From contig DASPJL010000070.1 in NCBI GenBank assembly GCA_035628645.1, positions 1 through 40,800 of the forward strand: DNA of 40,800 nucleotides. The letters run 5' to 3'. Origin of the DNA: DASPJL01 sp035628645 (GTDB taxonomy: Bacteria; Bacteroidota; Bacteroidia; Cytophagales; Cyclobacteriaceae). Shown piece by piece: positions 1 through 7,376 of this stretch. Made by a program: the position numbers and the translations under genes. The notes below the pieces were generated by a model. It worked only from the letters and a program-made list of their open reading frames with translations. It had not been told where the DNA came from and did not search any database. How positions within the stretch are numbered: position 1 is the stretch's first letter; each line of letters begins with the position of its first letter.

Positions 1-110
1 CATTGAGTTTGTCTCTCCTAACAATTATTTGTAAACTTGTTTCAGGACAATTATTCAATTGTAAACTCTATTCAGGATTTAATGTTAAACCTGTAAACTT
101 TTTTTAGGAC
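1..110 (-). promoter_or_regulatory. Upstream region of an off-window minus-strand gene, with three 19-bp direct repeats
   Basis: The first three bases read CAT, an ATG on the minus strand, and an AGGAGA ribosome-binding-like word lies about 10 bases upstream of it, so a gene probably starts here and runs off the left edge. Upstream of it are three copies of a 19-bp unit, TGTAAACT-N5/6-CAGGAC, at 30-48, 60-78 and 92-110 (the third has TTAGGAC in the second half). Start-to-start spacing is 30 and 32 bp, about three helical turns each, which suits several regulator dimers on one face of the DNA. I recall similar words near MerR-type regulators in Bacteroidota but cannot verify that here; the regulator is unidentified. 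Confidence 0.55.
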
Positions 111-187
111 GAGACAAGCTTTTCAATGGTGTTTTAAAACACTTTTTGACTTTTCCAATAATTCTTCAAAAAAATATTAATTTTTGG

Positions 188-236
188 TCAAGACTTGCTC
201 AAGACTGCTCGAGACTGCTCAAGACTGGTCAAGACT
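188..236. repeat. Five tandem TCAAGACT units in helical phase
   Basis: The 8-mer TCAAGACT starts at 188, 199, 209 (as TCGAGACT), 219 and 229, so the period is 10-11 bp. The spacers are only two or three bases (TGC, GC, GC, GG). The unit is too short and the spacers too small for CRISPR. It may be a multi-site protein-binding region or a slipped-strand tandem repeat. It lies between the repeat region at 30-110 and the 3' end of the thiolase gene. Confidence 0.6.
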
Positions 237-417
237 TGTACTTTTTTAAGGACGTAAGGTATGAGGTGTTAGGTGGACTAAATTGTGGCTTGCTTGCAGC
301 AAAAAGAATTTGTGCCCTTTATTAAGGGAACCTGCTGACAAGCATCGTCGCTTAAAATTATCTACAGATTTTAAAAATATTTTATAAAGCGCTCATTGAA
401 TGATATGACCTCGAAGC
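237..417. other. Intergenic stretch downstream of the thiolase
   Basis: I see no supported gene here. A small perfect hairpin (CCCTT, loop TATT, AAGGG; 315-328) lies about 90 bases past the thiolase stop and, read on the minus strand, is followed within ten bases by a short T tract. It could be a weak terminator for the thiolase transcript. Confidence 0.35.
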
Positions 418-1599
418 TTATCCCGCCTTTTCAATAACAATTGCAGAAGCACCTCCTCCACCATTACAAATTCCGGCTACACCTATTTTTCCACCTTTTT
501 TCTCCAGCACATTAGCAAGGGTTGTAACAATCCTTGCGCCACTGCAACCTAAGGGATGACCTAATGACACCGCGCCTCCAAAAACATTTACCCTTTCTTT
601 GTCCAGGTTCAGCTTCTGATTGTTGGCAATGGCCACCACTGAAAAAGCTTCATTAATTTCATAAAAATCAACCTTTGAAGGTTCTATTCCTGCCGCTTTA
701 ATTGCTTTAGGAATCGCAAGAGAGGGTGAAGTGGTAAACCATATCGGCTCCTGCTCAGCATCTGCAAAACCCAGTATTTTAGCTATTGGCGTCAAGCCTA
801 ATTGCTCGGCTTTTTCTTTGCTCATTAAAACCAAAGCAGAGGCACCATCATTTAAAGTTGAAGCATTGGCTGCGGTTACCGTACCATCACTTTTAAAAAC
901 AGGTTTTAAGTTAGGGATCTTATCAAAAAATACATTTTTATATTCTTCATCTTCAATGACTTTTAAAGCCTCTCCCTTTTTCTGAGGGATTTCAACAGGA
1001 ACAATTTCATCTTTGAACATTCCCTTTTCCGTGGCGGTGGCAGATCTTTTATAGGATTCTATGGCATACTCATCTTGCTGTTGCCTGGAGATCTTCATCT
1101 CTGTGGCCGTATTTTCAGCAGCCATTCCCATATGAAGGTTATCATAAACATCAATAAGCCCATCCTTTAGTAAACCATCTATCAGCTTTCCTTCTCCCAG
1201 TCGGTAACCCGTTCTGGCTTTGTCCAAATAATAGGGCACATTAGACATGCTTTCCATACCGCCTGCAATAACCACATCCCTAAAGCCGAGCATGATTGCC
1301 TGCGCTCCGAACATTATGGCTTTGGCGCCTGATGCACACACTTTATTTATGGTAGTACAAACAGTTTCAGGTTTCAAACCTGCATAAATTGCGGCTTGCC
1401 TGGCTGGGGCCTGACCGACGTTTGCAGAAATTACATTTCCCATAAATACTTCTTCCACCATTTCCGGGGCAATTCTTGCTTTTTCCAATGCACCTTTTAT
1501 GGCAGCAGCGCCTAGTTGAGTGGCTGTAACTGAGGTCAAAGCCCCCCCGAAGCTTCCAATGGGAGTCCTGACAGCGGAAATTATATATACTTCTTTCAT
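418..1599 (-). CDS. Acetyl-CoA C-acetyltransferase (thiolase II)
   Basis: This is a cytoplasmic biosynthetic or degradative thiolase that condenses two acetyl-CoA to acetoacetyl-CoA, or the reverse. The 393-residue length is exactly that expected for the family. The active-site set is complete: nucleophilic Cys88 in NKVCASGAK, His348 in SLGHPLGCSG, and Cys378 in GICNGGGGA, the same numbering as the classic Zoogloea-type enzyme within one residue. It is transcribed alone as far as I can see; the Bat-like operon upstream ends 223 bases before its start. Acetoacetyl-CoA could feed ketone-body, fatty-acid or mevalonate metabolism, and the window does not say which. A 3-ketoacyl-CoA thiolase (FadA-like) role is the main alternative. 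Confidence 0.93.
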   Translation of the reverse strand: MKEVYIISAVRTPIGSFGGALTSVTATQLGAAAIKGALEKARIAPEMVEEVFMGNVISANVGQAPARQAAIYAGLKPETVCTTINKVCASGAKAIMFGAQAIMLGFRDVVIAGGMESMSNVPYYLDKARTGYRLGEGKLIDGLLKDGLIDVYDNLHMGMAAENTATEMKISRQQQDEYAIESYKRSATATEKGMFKDEIVPVEIPQKKGEALKVIEDEEYKNVFFDKIPNLKPVFKSDGTVTAANASTLNDGASALVLMSKEKAEQLGLTPIAKILGFADAEQEPIWFTTSPSLAIPKAIKAAGIEPSKVDFYEINEAFSVVAIANNQKLNLDKERVNVFGGAVSLGHPLGCSGARIVTTLANVLEKKGGKIGVAGICNGGGGASAIVIEKAG

Positions 1600-1822
1600 A
1601 GTTATTGGCTTTTTGGGCTGTTAGCTTTTAGCTCTCAGCTGTAAATTATTTACTATTAACAATTTTGGTTAGTAAAGATCACAGCAAATATAAGTGACTG
1701 AGTCCTGATTCTTTCCTGATTCATATTCCACCCGACCTTAAGGATGTGACCATTTCAATGCTTAAATTTCTCGAGAGAATTCCCCCGTCATTCGTCATTT
1801 GTGTCTTGTCATTTCATTCACC

Positions 1823-2521
1823 CTACCAATCCGGCTTTGTTCTATCCGGTACGTATACTGGTCTTTTTTTCCTTTGCTGGAGATACTGAACTTCATTGCT
1901 TCTCATCGCTTCTAAAATCATCCTTGCCTTTTCTTCAGAAAGGTTCAGCTCTTTAAGTTTCCTGGCCAATTCCTCCTTTTTTTGTTTATTTAGTTCTTCT
2001 TCACTTTGCTCCTGGCCTTCACCCTCTGCTTGCTTCTCTTTATTATTTTCCGGATCTCCTTTACTCCCTTTTTCTTCCTTTTTCTCTGCATCATCTTTGG
2101 TGTCTTCCTTTTCTTTCTTGTCGTTCTCCCCGCCTTTTTGTTTATCCTCTTGATTCCCTCCTGTCTTTTGCTGATCCTGTTGCTTGTCCGACTGCTGATC
2201 CTGTTTATTTTTATTCTGTTGCTGATTTTGCTGGTTTCGCTGCTGCGCTTGTTTTTGTTTTTCCTGCTCCTGTTTCTCTTGCTCCTTCTTCTCCTGTTCC
2301 TTTTTTTCCTTCTCTTCTTTCTTCAACTCCTCATATAATCCTCTCAACCTTGGATTAGTGGGATCTTTTCTTAACCCATCCTCTACACTTTCTATTGCTT
2401 TGTCCATTTTCCCCTGAATATAAAAATTGGCTGCCTCATTAAACGCCAATTGAGTGTTTTGAGCAGTACACAAGACCGAGCTCAGAAAGAATAGAAAAGT
2501 TATATAAAAAAATATCTTCAT
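1823..2521 (-). CDS. BatC-like TPR protein with long K/E/Q-rich region
   Basis: A secreted or periplasmic 232-residue protein. Residues 1-20 form a signal peptide ending near CTAQ. Residues 25-60 look like one tetratricopeptide unit (AANFYIQGKMDKAIESVEDGL). Residues about 65-180 are extreme low complexity made of Lys, Glu, Gln, Asp and Asn, probably a charged coil or disordered rod. The C-terminus (about 185-232) is a conserved-looking tail ending in KPDW, as I recall for BatC proteins of Bacteroidota. It follows the TPR/VWA pair after 159 bases and probably belongs to the same operon. Long open frames on the opposite strand across the low-complexity part are shadows of the repetitive composition. 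The Bat assignment comes from context plus architecture. Confidence 0.7.
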   Translation of the reverse strand: MKIFFYITFLFFLSSVLCTAQNTQLAFNEAANFYIQGKMDKAIESVEDGLRKDPTNPRLRGLYEELKKEEKEKKEQEKKEQEKQEQEKQKQAQQRNQQNQQQNKNKQDQQSDKQQDQQKTGGNQEDKQKGGENDKKEKEDTKDDAEKKEEKGSKGDPENNKEKQAEGEGQEQSEEELNKQKKEELARKLKELNLSEEKARMILEAMRSNEVQYLQQRKKRPVYVPDRTKPDW

Positions 2522-2680
2522 GATATAAGGTTTCAGCTATCAGCAGTTAGCTATCAGATCATTTATTTTCCAAATTTTGAAATACTTTATAAACATTTTT
2601 AATAAACTCATATCAACCTCCTATCGCACTCGTCCTTGAAAAGAAGGGGAAAGAAATGGCGCTGAAAACGTCAAAACATC

Positions 2681-3346
2681 TTAAAGTTTTGACAAATCAG
2701 CGATCACTTTAAGGCGGTCAATAAAATCCTTATAGTACAACACAGTCTTATCCTTTTTTGCTCCCTCTGTCATTAAATTATACGCTTCCTCATACTTGTA
2801 ACTGCCGGATAAAGACTCAGCCTGGGCTTTTAATTTTTTTGCAAATGCAGAGGGTTCAAATGGTTTTTGTTTTTGATCCTCCTGGTTCTTGTCCTTATTT
2901 TCTTTATTTTCCGGTCTGTTAAGCAACATGGTAACCAATTCATAGTTGTACCTGGCTTCTCCGTTTTGCGGCAGGGCTTTTAAGGCGGCTTTAAAATAAT
3001 TCTGCGCCATATCGAGGTTTTTTTCCTTAAAAGCCAGGAGCCCCAGCTGATTATTTGCAATAGATTTTATAGAATTATCCCCTGCATTTACTAAGGCGCC
3101 GTAAACTTTTTTCGCCTGCACGCTATCCTTCATCCTATAGTAGCAATGGGCTTTATTAATCAAAACAGGTTCCTCTTTTACTTCAAATGAATCGGTAAGT
3201 ATTTTATAATGCGTCAAAGCCTCTTTATAATTTCCCTCCTTAAAGGCCTTTTCTGCTGCTGATTTTTCTTTATTTATCCTGGCCGTCTTATGCACCTCTC
3301 CTCCTGACAAAAAAAGCAAGATCAGCAAAATAACTCCTGTCTTCAT
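2681..3346 (-). CDS. TPR protein of the Bat-like operon (BatC/BatE type)
   Basis: A 221-residue exported protein with a signal peptide (about 1-16) and several tetratricopeptide repeats between about residues 27 and 130 (for example AEKAFKEGNYKEALTHY and AQNYFKAALKALPQNGEARY). A short K/E/Q-rich linker follows at about 146-160 and a helical tail to the end. Its ATG overlaps the TGA of the upstream VWA gene as ATGA (3343-3346), which indicates translational coupling and a shared complex. TPR proteins in Bat operons are thought to scaffold the membrane VWA proteins in the periplasm. I cannot tell which Bat letter applies; the family is certain only to the level of TPR. Confidence 0.8.
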   Translation of the reverse strand: MKTGVILLILLFLSGGEVHKTARINKEKSAAEKAFKEGNYKEALTHYKILTDSFEVKEEPVLINKAHCYYRMKDSVQAKKVYGALVNAGDNSIKSIANNQLGLLAFKEKNLDMAQNYFKAALKALPQNGEARYNYELVTMLLNRPENKENKDKNQEDQKQKPFEPSAFAKKLKAQAESLSGSYKYEEAYNLMTEGAKKDKTVLYYKDFIDRLKVIADLSKL

Positions 3347-4311
3347 AGCTTAACGGTTTTAAAATTTATTGCCGCATCAAAGACCATCAAAATAAATGCT
3401 GCAAACAAAAAGTAAAAATATTTATTTGCAGAAGCGTCAATTTTCCTCACATCTTTAACTTCTCCCTCCACCTGATTGATGGCATATATCAATCGAGGAA
3501 CTTCATTCTCCTTTTCATTGATCTCAAAATATTTTCCTCCTGTTTCCTGGGCCAGTTTTCTTAAGGAAGCGGAGTTGAGGGACGTGTTGACAATATTTCC
3601 TTTCTTATCCCGCTTATAGCCACCTCCAGCTAAGGGAATCCTACTCCCCGTCTGTGTACCGATACCTAAAGTAAACAGCTTTATTCCCTCATCCTCAATA
3701 TCTTCAGCTACTTCCATCGTTTCATCACCGAAGTCTTCGCCGTCGCTTACCAGTACAATTACTTTGGATTGTTTGTTGCCCAAAGTATCTCCTTCGGTAA
3801 GTTTTTTCAAAGACATTTTCAAAGGTGGACCGAAATCGGTACTGGAATAAGGTAGCAAACCGGTAGATAAAGATTCTATAAACAGCACCAGCGCACTTTG
3901 GTCAAAAGTGGGAGGACACTGTACAAAAGCTTCGGAAGAAAAAATGATCAACCCTATTTTATCTGTATTAAAAGCATTCACTATTTTCTTAAGCTCAAAT
4001 TTCATCCTTTCCAACCGACTGGGTTCAATATCAGTAGCATTCATTGAATGAGAGAGGTCCACACAAATAAAAATATCCTTTCCTATGGCTTTGACTTCTT
4101 TTTTGGCCTCACCAAAAGAAGGCCCTAACAACGATATAATAATCAGCAGGAAATATACTGTGCGAAGAAATAACTTACCCAGCAGGTTATAAAAATTAAC
4201 CTTTATATCCTTTGATATTCTGAAATATTTATAGATAAAAATAATGTAGAGGAGAAAGAAAACCATAACAGCTATCAACTCCGGCCAACCTAAAGATTTA
4301 AGGAATTCCAT
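3343..4311 (-). CDS. VWA-domain membrane protein, BatA/BatB type
   Basis: A 322-residue inner-membrane protein with two N-terminal membrane segments (about 12-28 and 50-65), a von Willebrand factor A domain (about 78-270) and a final membrane segment (about 298-316). The metal-ion-dependent adhesion site is intact: DLSHS at 85-89, a Thr in the CPPTFDQSAL stretch, and the Asp of LVSDGEDFGDE. This topology is that of BatA/BatB aerotolerance-type proteins of Bacteroidota. The normal cluster also has a MoxR ATPase, a DUF58 protein, a second VWA protein and BatD; here the gene before it is 340 bases away and is a tRNA, so the cluster is short. The function is probably envelope stress tolerance or assembly of a membrane complex. 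Confidence 0.85.
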   Translation of the reverse strand: MEFLKSLGWPELIAVMVFFLLYIIFIYKYFRISKDIKVNFYNLLGKLFLRTVYFLLIIISLLGPSFGEAKKEVKAIGKDIFICVDLSHSMNATDIEPSRLERMKFELKKIVNAFNTDKIGLIIFSSEAFVQCPPTFDQSALVLFIESLSTGLLPYSSTDFGPPLKMSLKKLTEGDTLGNKQSKVIVLVSDGEDFGDETMEVAEDIEDEGIKLFTLGIGTQTGSRIPLAGGGYKRDKKGNIVNTSLNSASLRKLAQETGGKYFEINEKENEVPRLIYAINQVEGEVKDVRKIDASANKYFYFLFAAFILMVFDAAINFKTVKL

Positions 4312-4602
4312 TTAAATCTACTTTTTGTATTATTTAATCTCTAACGATAAGATTCAATAATAAATATTTTAAAGAAAAGGGAAAAATAAGTGATGTGATA
4401 ATTTGTTGATGTGCAAATTTGGTAATGTGAGTATTTGATGATTGATGACGCCGGATTAAAAGGAAGTGGGAAGATGGAAGTTGTCAATGTCTGAATCACA
4501 ATACTAAAACATAAAATTGGTTAGATTTTATTTAAGCATTGCAGTAATTATCAGAACGTTATTCTATTGTGGATAAATAATTCAAAATATATTTTCTATG
4601 GA
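4312..4602. other. Intergenic region with degenerate TGATGTG-like words
   Basis: I find no supported gene. Between about 4391 and 4450 the words GTGATGTG, TTGATGTG, GTAATGTG and TGATGATTGATGA follow one another, giving a loose repeat of the type often seen as filler between genes in this phylum. The minus-strand promoter of the Bat-like operon should lie at the left end, but I see no clear TAnnTTTG box for it. Confidence 0.4.
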
Positions 4603-4635
4603 TTTGCATAGATAAAAAGGATTGAGCTATATTTG
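4603..4635 (+). promoter_or_regulatory. Bacteroidota-type promoter of the tRNA-Ser gene
   Basis: TTTG at 4603-4606 and TATATTTG at 4628-4635 fit the -33 TTTG and -7 TAnnTTTG elements of the Bacteroidota primary sigma factor, with a 21-bp spacer. Transcription would start near 4642, about ten bases before the mature tRNA-Ser 5' end, which is a reasonable leader for a tRNA transcript. Confidence 0.7.
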
Positions 4636-4652
4636 CAACTCGTTTTTAAAAC

Positions 4653-4739
4653 GGAGAGGTGCCTGAGAGGCCGAAAGGAACAGTTTGCTAAACTGTCGTA
4701 CTGGCAACGGTACCGAGGGTTCGAATCCCTCCCTCTCCG
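4653..4739 (+). tRNA. trnS-GCU: tRNA-Ser (anticodon GCT)
   Basis: An 87-base class II tRNA. The acceptor stem is GGAGAGG with CCTCTCC and a G discriminator. The anticodon arm CAGT-TTGCTAA-ACTG gives anticodon GCT, the long variable arm lies between it and the T arm, and the T loop is TTCGAAT within GGGTTCGAATCCC. No CCA is encoded. It is followed by tRNA-Pro and appears to be co-transcribed with it. Confidence 0.96.
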
Positions 4740-4760
4740 CGCTGAGAATGTAAATTAGAA

Positions 4761-4813
4761 ATGTTAAATTTTAAATTACTATAATTCTTAATTCAACATT
4801 TAGAATTTAACAT
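4761..4813. repeat. AT-rich inverted repeat between the two tRNAs
   Basis: The arm at 4761-4776 and the arm at 4798-4813 are 16-base reverse complements with one mismatch, separated by 21 bases. In the transcript they would form a stem-loop between tRNA-Ser and tRNA-Pro, and may help expose the tRNA ends to processing enzymes. No T tract follows, so it does not look like a terminator. Confidence 0.55.
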
Positions 4814-4829
4814 TTTCAAAAATAAAAAC

Positions 4830-4903
4830 GGGGTGTAGCGTAGTCCGGTCATCGCGCCTGGTTTGGGACCAGGAGGTCGCAAGTTCGAATCTTGCCACCC
4901 CGA
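4830..4903 (+). tRNA. trnP-UGG: tRNA-Pro (anticodon TGG)
   Basis: A 74-base tRNA. The acceptor stem CGGGGTG pairs with CACCCCG and the discriminator is A. The anticodon stem CCTGG/CCAGG encloses TTTGGGA, giving TGG. The T arm contains GTTCGAATC. No CCA is encoded. A strong intrinsic terminator begins two bases downstream. Confidence 0.96.
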
Positions 4904-4904
4904 C

Positions 4905-4940
4905 AAAAGCCTTCAGTTTTCTGAAGGCTTTTTTATTTTT
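4905..4940 (+). terminator. Intrinsic terminator of the tRNA operon
   Basis: AAAAGCCTTCAG (4905-4916), loop TTTT, then CTGAAGGCTTTT (4921-4932) form a perfect 12-bp stem that runs into a T-rich tract to 4940. Its position directly after tRNA-Pro fits the end of the Ser-Pro transcript. Confidence 0.92.
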
Positions 4941-5358
4941 ATAGCTTCCCGCTTTCAACTTCTTTTGGATCAGGGATCAGTCGGAATTTCTAAGGGGGAG
5001 TAGGATAGTTTAAAAACGGAAGGCTCTGGAAATAAAAAGTGGGGGATAGCTCCGCACTTTAGTCCATCTTAAAATAATACCAAATATGCCTACATTGGAG
5101 CTACATTGAACCTCCATCGAAGGTACAAAATGCTAGGAAGGCAGCTTAAAAATTAGAATAAAACAAAATCTGGACTGTTAAAACGGCGTGAAGAAATAAA
5201 CCTGACAGTTTTCGCTGTCCATCTAATTTATTATCTGAGCCATTTATTCCCCCAACTTTTCTGATTGATCCCCCTTTTTCCGCTTAATTCCTGTTCCCTA
5301 ATACCAAAACCTAGTGGCGACCGATTTAGATCGGAAACGTAAATTTGCCACTAAAAAA
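4941..5358. other. Gene-poor region before the arsR promoter
   Basis: No gene supported. An imperfect hairpin lies at about 5035-5061 (AAAGTGGGGG paired with CTCCGCACTTT, one bulge) with no T tract after it. The open frame that covers 5314-5415 reads into the ArsR gene but lies upstream of its promoter, so it is not translated. Confidence 0.4.
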
Positions 5359-5406
5359 TTTGCGCAAGCAAATTATTGCGAATACATTTGCAAGCATATA
5401 CTTGCA
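5359..5406 (+). promoter_or_regulatory. arsR-type promoter with two operator palindromes
   Basis: TTTG (5359-5362), a 20-bp spacer and TACATTTG (5383-5390) match the Bacteroidota promoter TTTG-N19-21-TAnnTTTG. Two inverted repeats overlay it. TTTGC-GCAA-GCAAA (5359-5372) covers the -33 element. TGCAAG-CATATA-CTTGCA (5389-5406) runs from the last bases of the -7 element across the predicted start of transcription (about 5397). Both centre on the word TTGC/GCAA. This is the arrangement expected for autorepression by the ArsR protein encoded ten bases further on. Confidence 0.7.
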
Positions 5407-5415
5407 TATTTAATT

Positions 5416-5745
5416 ATGGAGACCAGGAGAGATGTTTTTCAGGCTATAGCAGATCCTACAAGAAGAGAAATTATCAATATGATTGCTAACAAATCATTAA
5501 ACTTAAACGCTATTGCAGAAAATTTTGATGTGAGCCGGCAGGCCATTTCATTGCATATTAAAATTTTAACAGAATGTGGACTTATTGCGGTTAAAAAACA
5601 AGGCAGGGAAAGGCTTTGCGAACCTAACCTGGAAAAACTCAATGAAGTATCAGAATGGGTGAACAAATACAAAAAATTCTGGAATACAAAATTGGACGCT
5701 TTAGAAAAATTCCTGGACGATACCGCTCAAACCGACAATCGATGA
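5416..5745 (+). CDS. ArsR/SmtB-family transcriptional repressor
   Basis: A 109-residue winged-helix protein starting METRRDVFQAIADPTRREI, the standard opening of ArsR regulators that are paired with SRPBCC genes. The recognition helix region is VSRQAISLHIKILTECGLI (about 43-61), and the wing follows in VKKQGRERLCEP. I chose the ATG at 5416 because the predicted promoter ends at 5390 and transcription should start near 5397; an in-frame ATG at 5314 would lie upstream of it. There are no obvious Cys or His metal sites in the DNA-recognition helix, so a metal inducer is unlikely. The downstream SRPBCC gene begins 28 bases later and is probably co-transcribed. Confidence 0.9.
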   Translation: METRRDVFQAIADPTRREIINMIANKSLNLNAIAENFDVSRQAISLHIKILTECGLIAVKKQGRERLCEPNLEKLNEVSEWVNKYKKFWNTKLDALEKFLDDTAQTDNR

Positions 5746-5773
5746 CACAATAACTCAACAAAATATAAATACG

Positions 5774-6715
5774 ATGGAAACCAAATTAGGAAAAGTAACT
5801 AAAGAAGCGGATGGCTTCAAAGTAAATTTTCAGAGGGAGTTAAACCATGATATTCAAACGGTTTGGGAAGCCATTACCAATCCTGAAAAACTCAAGATAT
5901 GGTTCACTGATTTTGAAATGGAATTTAAACCTGGAGGTAAATTAACGATTTGGTTTAGAGATGAAACAAAGTCAGCAACTTATGGAGAGATCGTTAGTAT
6001 TGATCCTCCAAATAAATTTGTATTTACATGGGAAGGGGAATTGGCCATTTGGGAATTATTTCCGGTAGGAAAACACAAGTGCAAACTAGTCCTTAATTAC
6101 AGCAAGCTAAGCGATGAATATGCAGTAAGTGCTCCTGCCGGTTTCCATACTTTGCTCGATCATCTGGAGGACATGTTAAATGGCAGCACAATATTTTATC
6201 CATTTGGCACTGAAGGGAATGACCCGGAGCACTTAAAACTGCAAAAAGAATATGTCCGCATTATTTATAAGGACTTTCCTGAGCTAAAAAGATTAGAACC
6301 TATAATTATAGAGAGAACATATAATGCGCCGGTTGGAAAAGTGTGGAAAGCCATAACAGATAAAGATCAAATGAAACAATGGTATTTCGATCTATCTGAG
6401 TTTAAGCCTGAAGTAGGATTTGAATTTCAGTTTAAAGGCCAGGGTCACAAAGGAGAGCAATATATACATCTATGCAAAATCACTGAGGTAATAGAGGAAA
6501 AAAAGCTGACCTATAGCTGGAGTTACGAAGGTCTTGAAGGCATTTCCTATGTTTCTTTTGAATTGATGGCTGAAGGGAGTCAAACAAAACTAAAGCTGAC
6601 TCACAAGGGACTACACTCCTTCCCTGCCAATAATCCTGATTTTGCAAAAGAAAGCTTTAACGCAGGATGGACAGAACTAATCGGGACGTTGCTTAAGAAT
6701 TTTGTTGAGAAGTAA
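5774..6715 (+). CDS. Tandem SRPBCC (AHSA1-like) domain protein
   Basis: A 313-residue cytoplasmic protein made of two START/Bet-v1-like domains of the AHSA1 type. The first runs about residues 15-135 (ELNHDIQTVWEAITNPEKL then WF). The second runs about 175-313 (RTYNAPVGKVWKAITDKDQMKQW, ending in GWTELIGTLLKNF). Such proteins hold a hydrophobic ligand in a deep pocket; the substrate of this one is unknown. The ArsR gene immediately upstream is the typical partner, and the pair is widespread. Most family members have one domain, so a gene duplication and fusion is likely. No transmembrane segment or signal peptide is seen. Confidence 0.88.
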   Translation: METKLGKVTKEADGFKVNFQRELNHDIQTVWEAITNPEKLKIWFTDFEMEFKPGGKLTIWFRDETKSATYGEIVSIDPPNKFVFTWEGELAIWELFPVGKHKCKLVLNYSKLSDEYAVSAPAGFHTLLDHLEDMLNGSTIFYPFGTEGNDPEHLKLQKEYVRIIYKDFPELKRLEPIIIERTYNAPVGKVWKAITDKDQMKQWYFDLSEFKPEVGFEFQFKGQGHKGEQYIHLCKITEVIEEKKLTYSWSYEGLEGISYVSFELMAEGSQTKLKLTHKGLHSFPANNPDFAKESFNAGWTELIGTLLKNFVEK

Positions 6716-6768
6716 GGTAGCTGCCTTCAGGAGTGTAGGCTTTCTGCTTTATTTAATTCAAAACTTAA

Positions 6769-6805
6769 TGTTTCAGCATCCTGTGGTCGACAGGATACTG
6801 AAACA
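6769..6805. repeat. Extragenic palindrome (REP-like hairpin)
   Basis: TGTTTCAGCATCCTGT (6769-6784), loop GGTCG, ACAGGATACTGAAACA (6790-6805): a 16-bp stem with a single mismatch. It lies between the convergent ends of the SRPBCC gene and the small minus-strand gene. No T tract follows on either strand, so it is not a textbook terminator. The CTGAAACA/TGTTTCAG plus ATCCTG words resemble the palindromes scattered between genes in many Bacteroidota, from memory. Confidence 0.75.
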
Positions 6806-6897
6806 CGAGTGAAGTCGCAAAGTTTATGCTTTTTCTTCTGATTTTTAAGGCAACATGACCTCAAAAAAGATATGCCGTTACTCATTACCCGCAGCTT

Positions 6898-7164
6898 TTA
6901 CATAAAAATCTCCTTTATAAAGATAATATCATCAGTAGGGATCTGATAAGTAATATATTCTGCTGTCAATATAGTGAGCGCTACTACCTTGTATTGAAGT
7001 GTACCGCACTTTTCTCTTGTTCTTCCCACCAATCTGCCTATAAATTTAGGTCCGAGTATTCTGTATAAATTGCTTTCCTTTTCTAACACAGCTTCAACTT
7101 TCTTGTTGTTAAGCTCTTCTGATAGTTTTTCAAGATCCATTTTTATTGTTGATTTCTGTTTCAT
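6898..7164 (-). CDS. Small conserved-looking hypothetical protein
   Basis: An 88-residue protein that I do not recognise. It is probably cytoplasmic: no signal peptide or membrane helix. The N-terminal third is a charged helix (LEKLSEELNNKKVEAVLEKE), followed by a hydrophobic, beta-rich part (CGTLQYKVVALTILTAEYITYQIP) that ends in DDIIFIKEIF. A later start at Met9 is possible. It is divergent from the Hsp20 gene pair and convergent with the SRPBCC gene. The coding case rests on a clean frame with ordinary composition. Confidence 0.5.
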   Translation of the reverse strand: MKQKSTIKMDLEKLSEELNNKKVEAVLEKESNLYRILGPKFIGRLVGRTREKCGTLQYKVVALTILTAEYITYQIPTDDIIFIKEIFM

Positions 7165-7323
7165 TGATAACGGATGAAGGTAGTTTTATATTCTAATATT
7201 TTTTTTCTTTTTTTAGGAATCCGCCTATCATAAGGTCGGTCAGCCCTGTATATTACAATCGTACTGCAAGGTCATTTCTAAATCAGTTTGTTCAATTTTA
7301 ACATTGCCCAAAAGTACCTTTAA

Positions 7324-7376
7324 GACAAATTGTCCTTTAAAATATGTCATAATTTCAATTGGCATAAAGCTTGTTT
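7324..7376 (+). promoter_or_regulatory. Upstream control region of the Hsp20 genes, sigma-54-like element
   Basis: TTGGCATAAAGCTTGTTT at 7359-7376 has the GG and the second-element spacing (ten bases between GG and GT) of a sigma-54 promoter, TGGCAC-N5-TTGC, with GC changed to GT at the -12 element. An 11-bp palindrome, GACAA-A-TTGTC, lies at 7324-7334 and could be an operator. The region from 7201 is T-rich. A normal TAnnTTTG box is not evident, only TAATTTG near 7387. This is an inference from pattern only. Confidence 0.35.

Noticed and set aside
188..236. Possible CRISPR array
   Set aside because: Units are 8 bp with 2-3 bp spacers, and no Cas gene is present.
1896..2338. Leu/Ser/Phe-rich open frames on the plus strand
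   Set aside because: They are antisense shadows of the K/E/Q-rich part of the BatC-like gene and have no independent start context.
4740..4829. A third tRNA or an intron between the two tRNAs
   Set aside because: The spacer is AT-rich and forms only an inverted repeat; no acceptor or T arm is present.
5314..5415. Upstream extension of the ArsR reading frame
   Set aside because: It precedes the predicted promoter and transcription start, and the family begins at the METRRDVFQAI segment.
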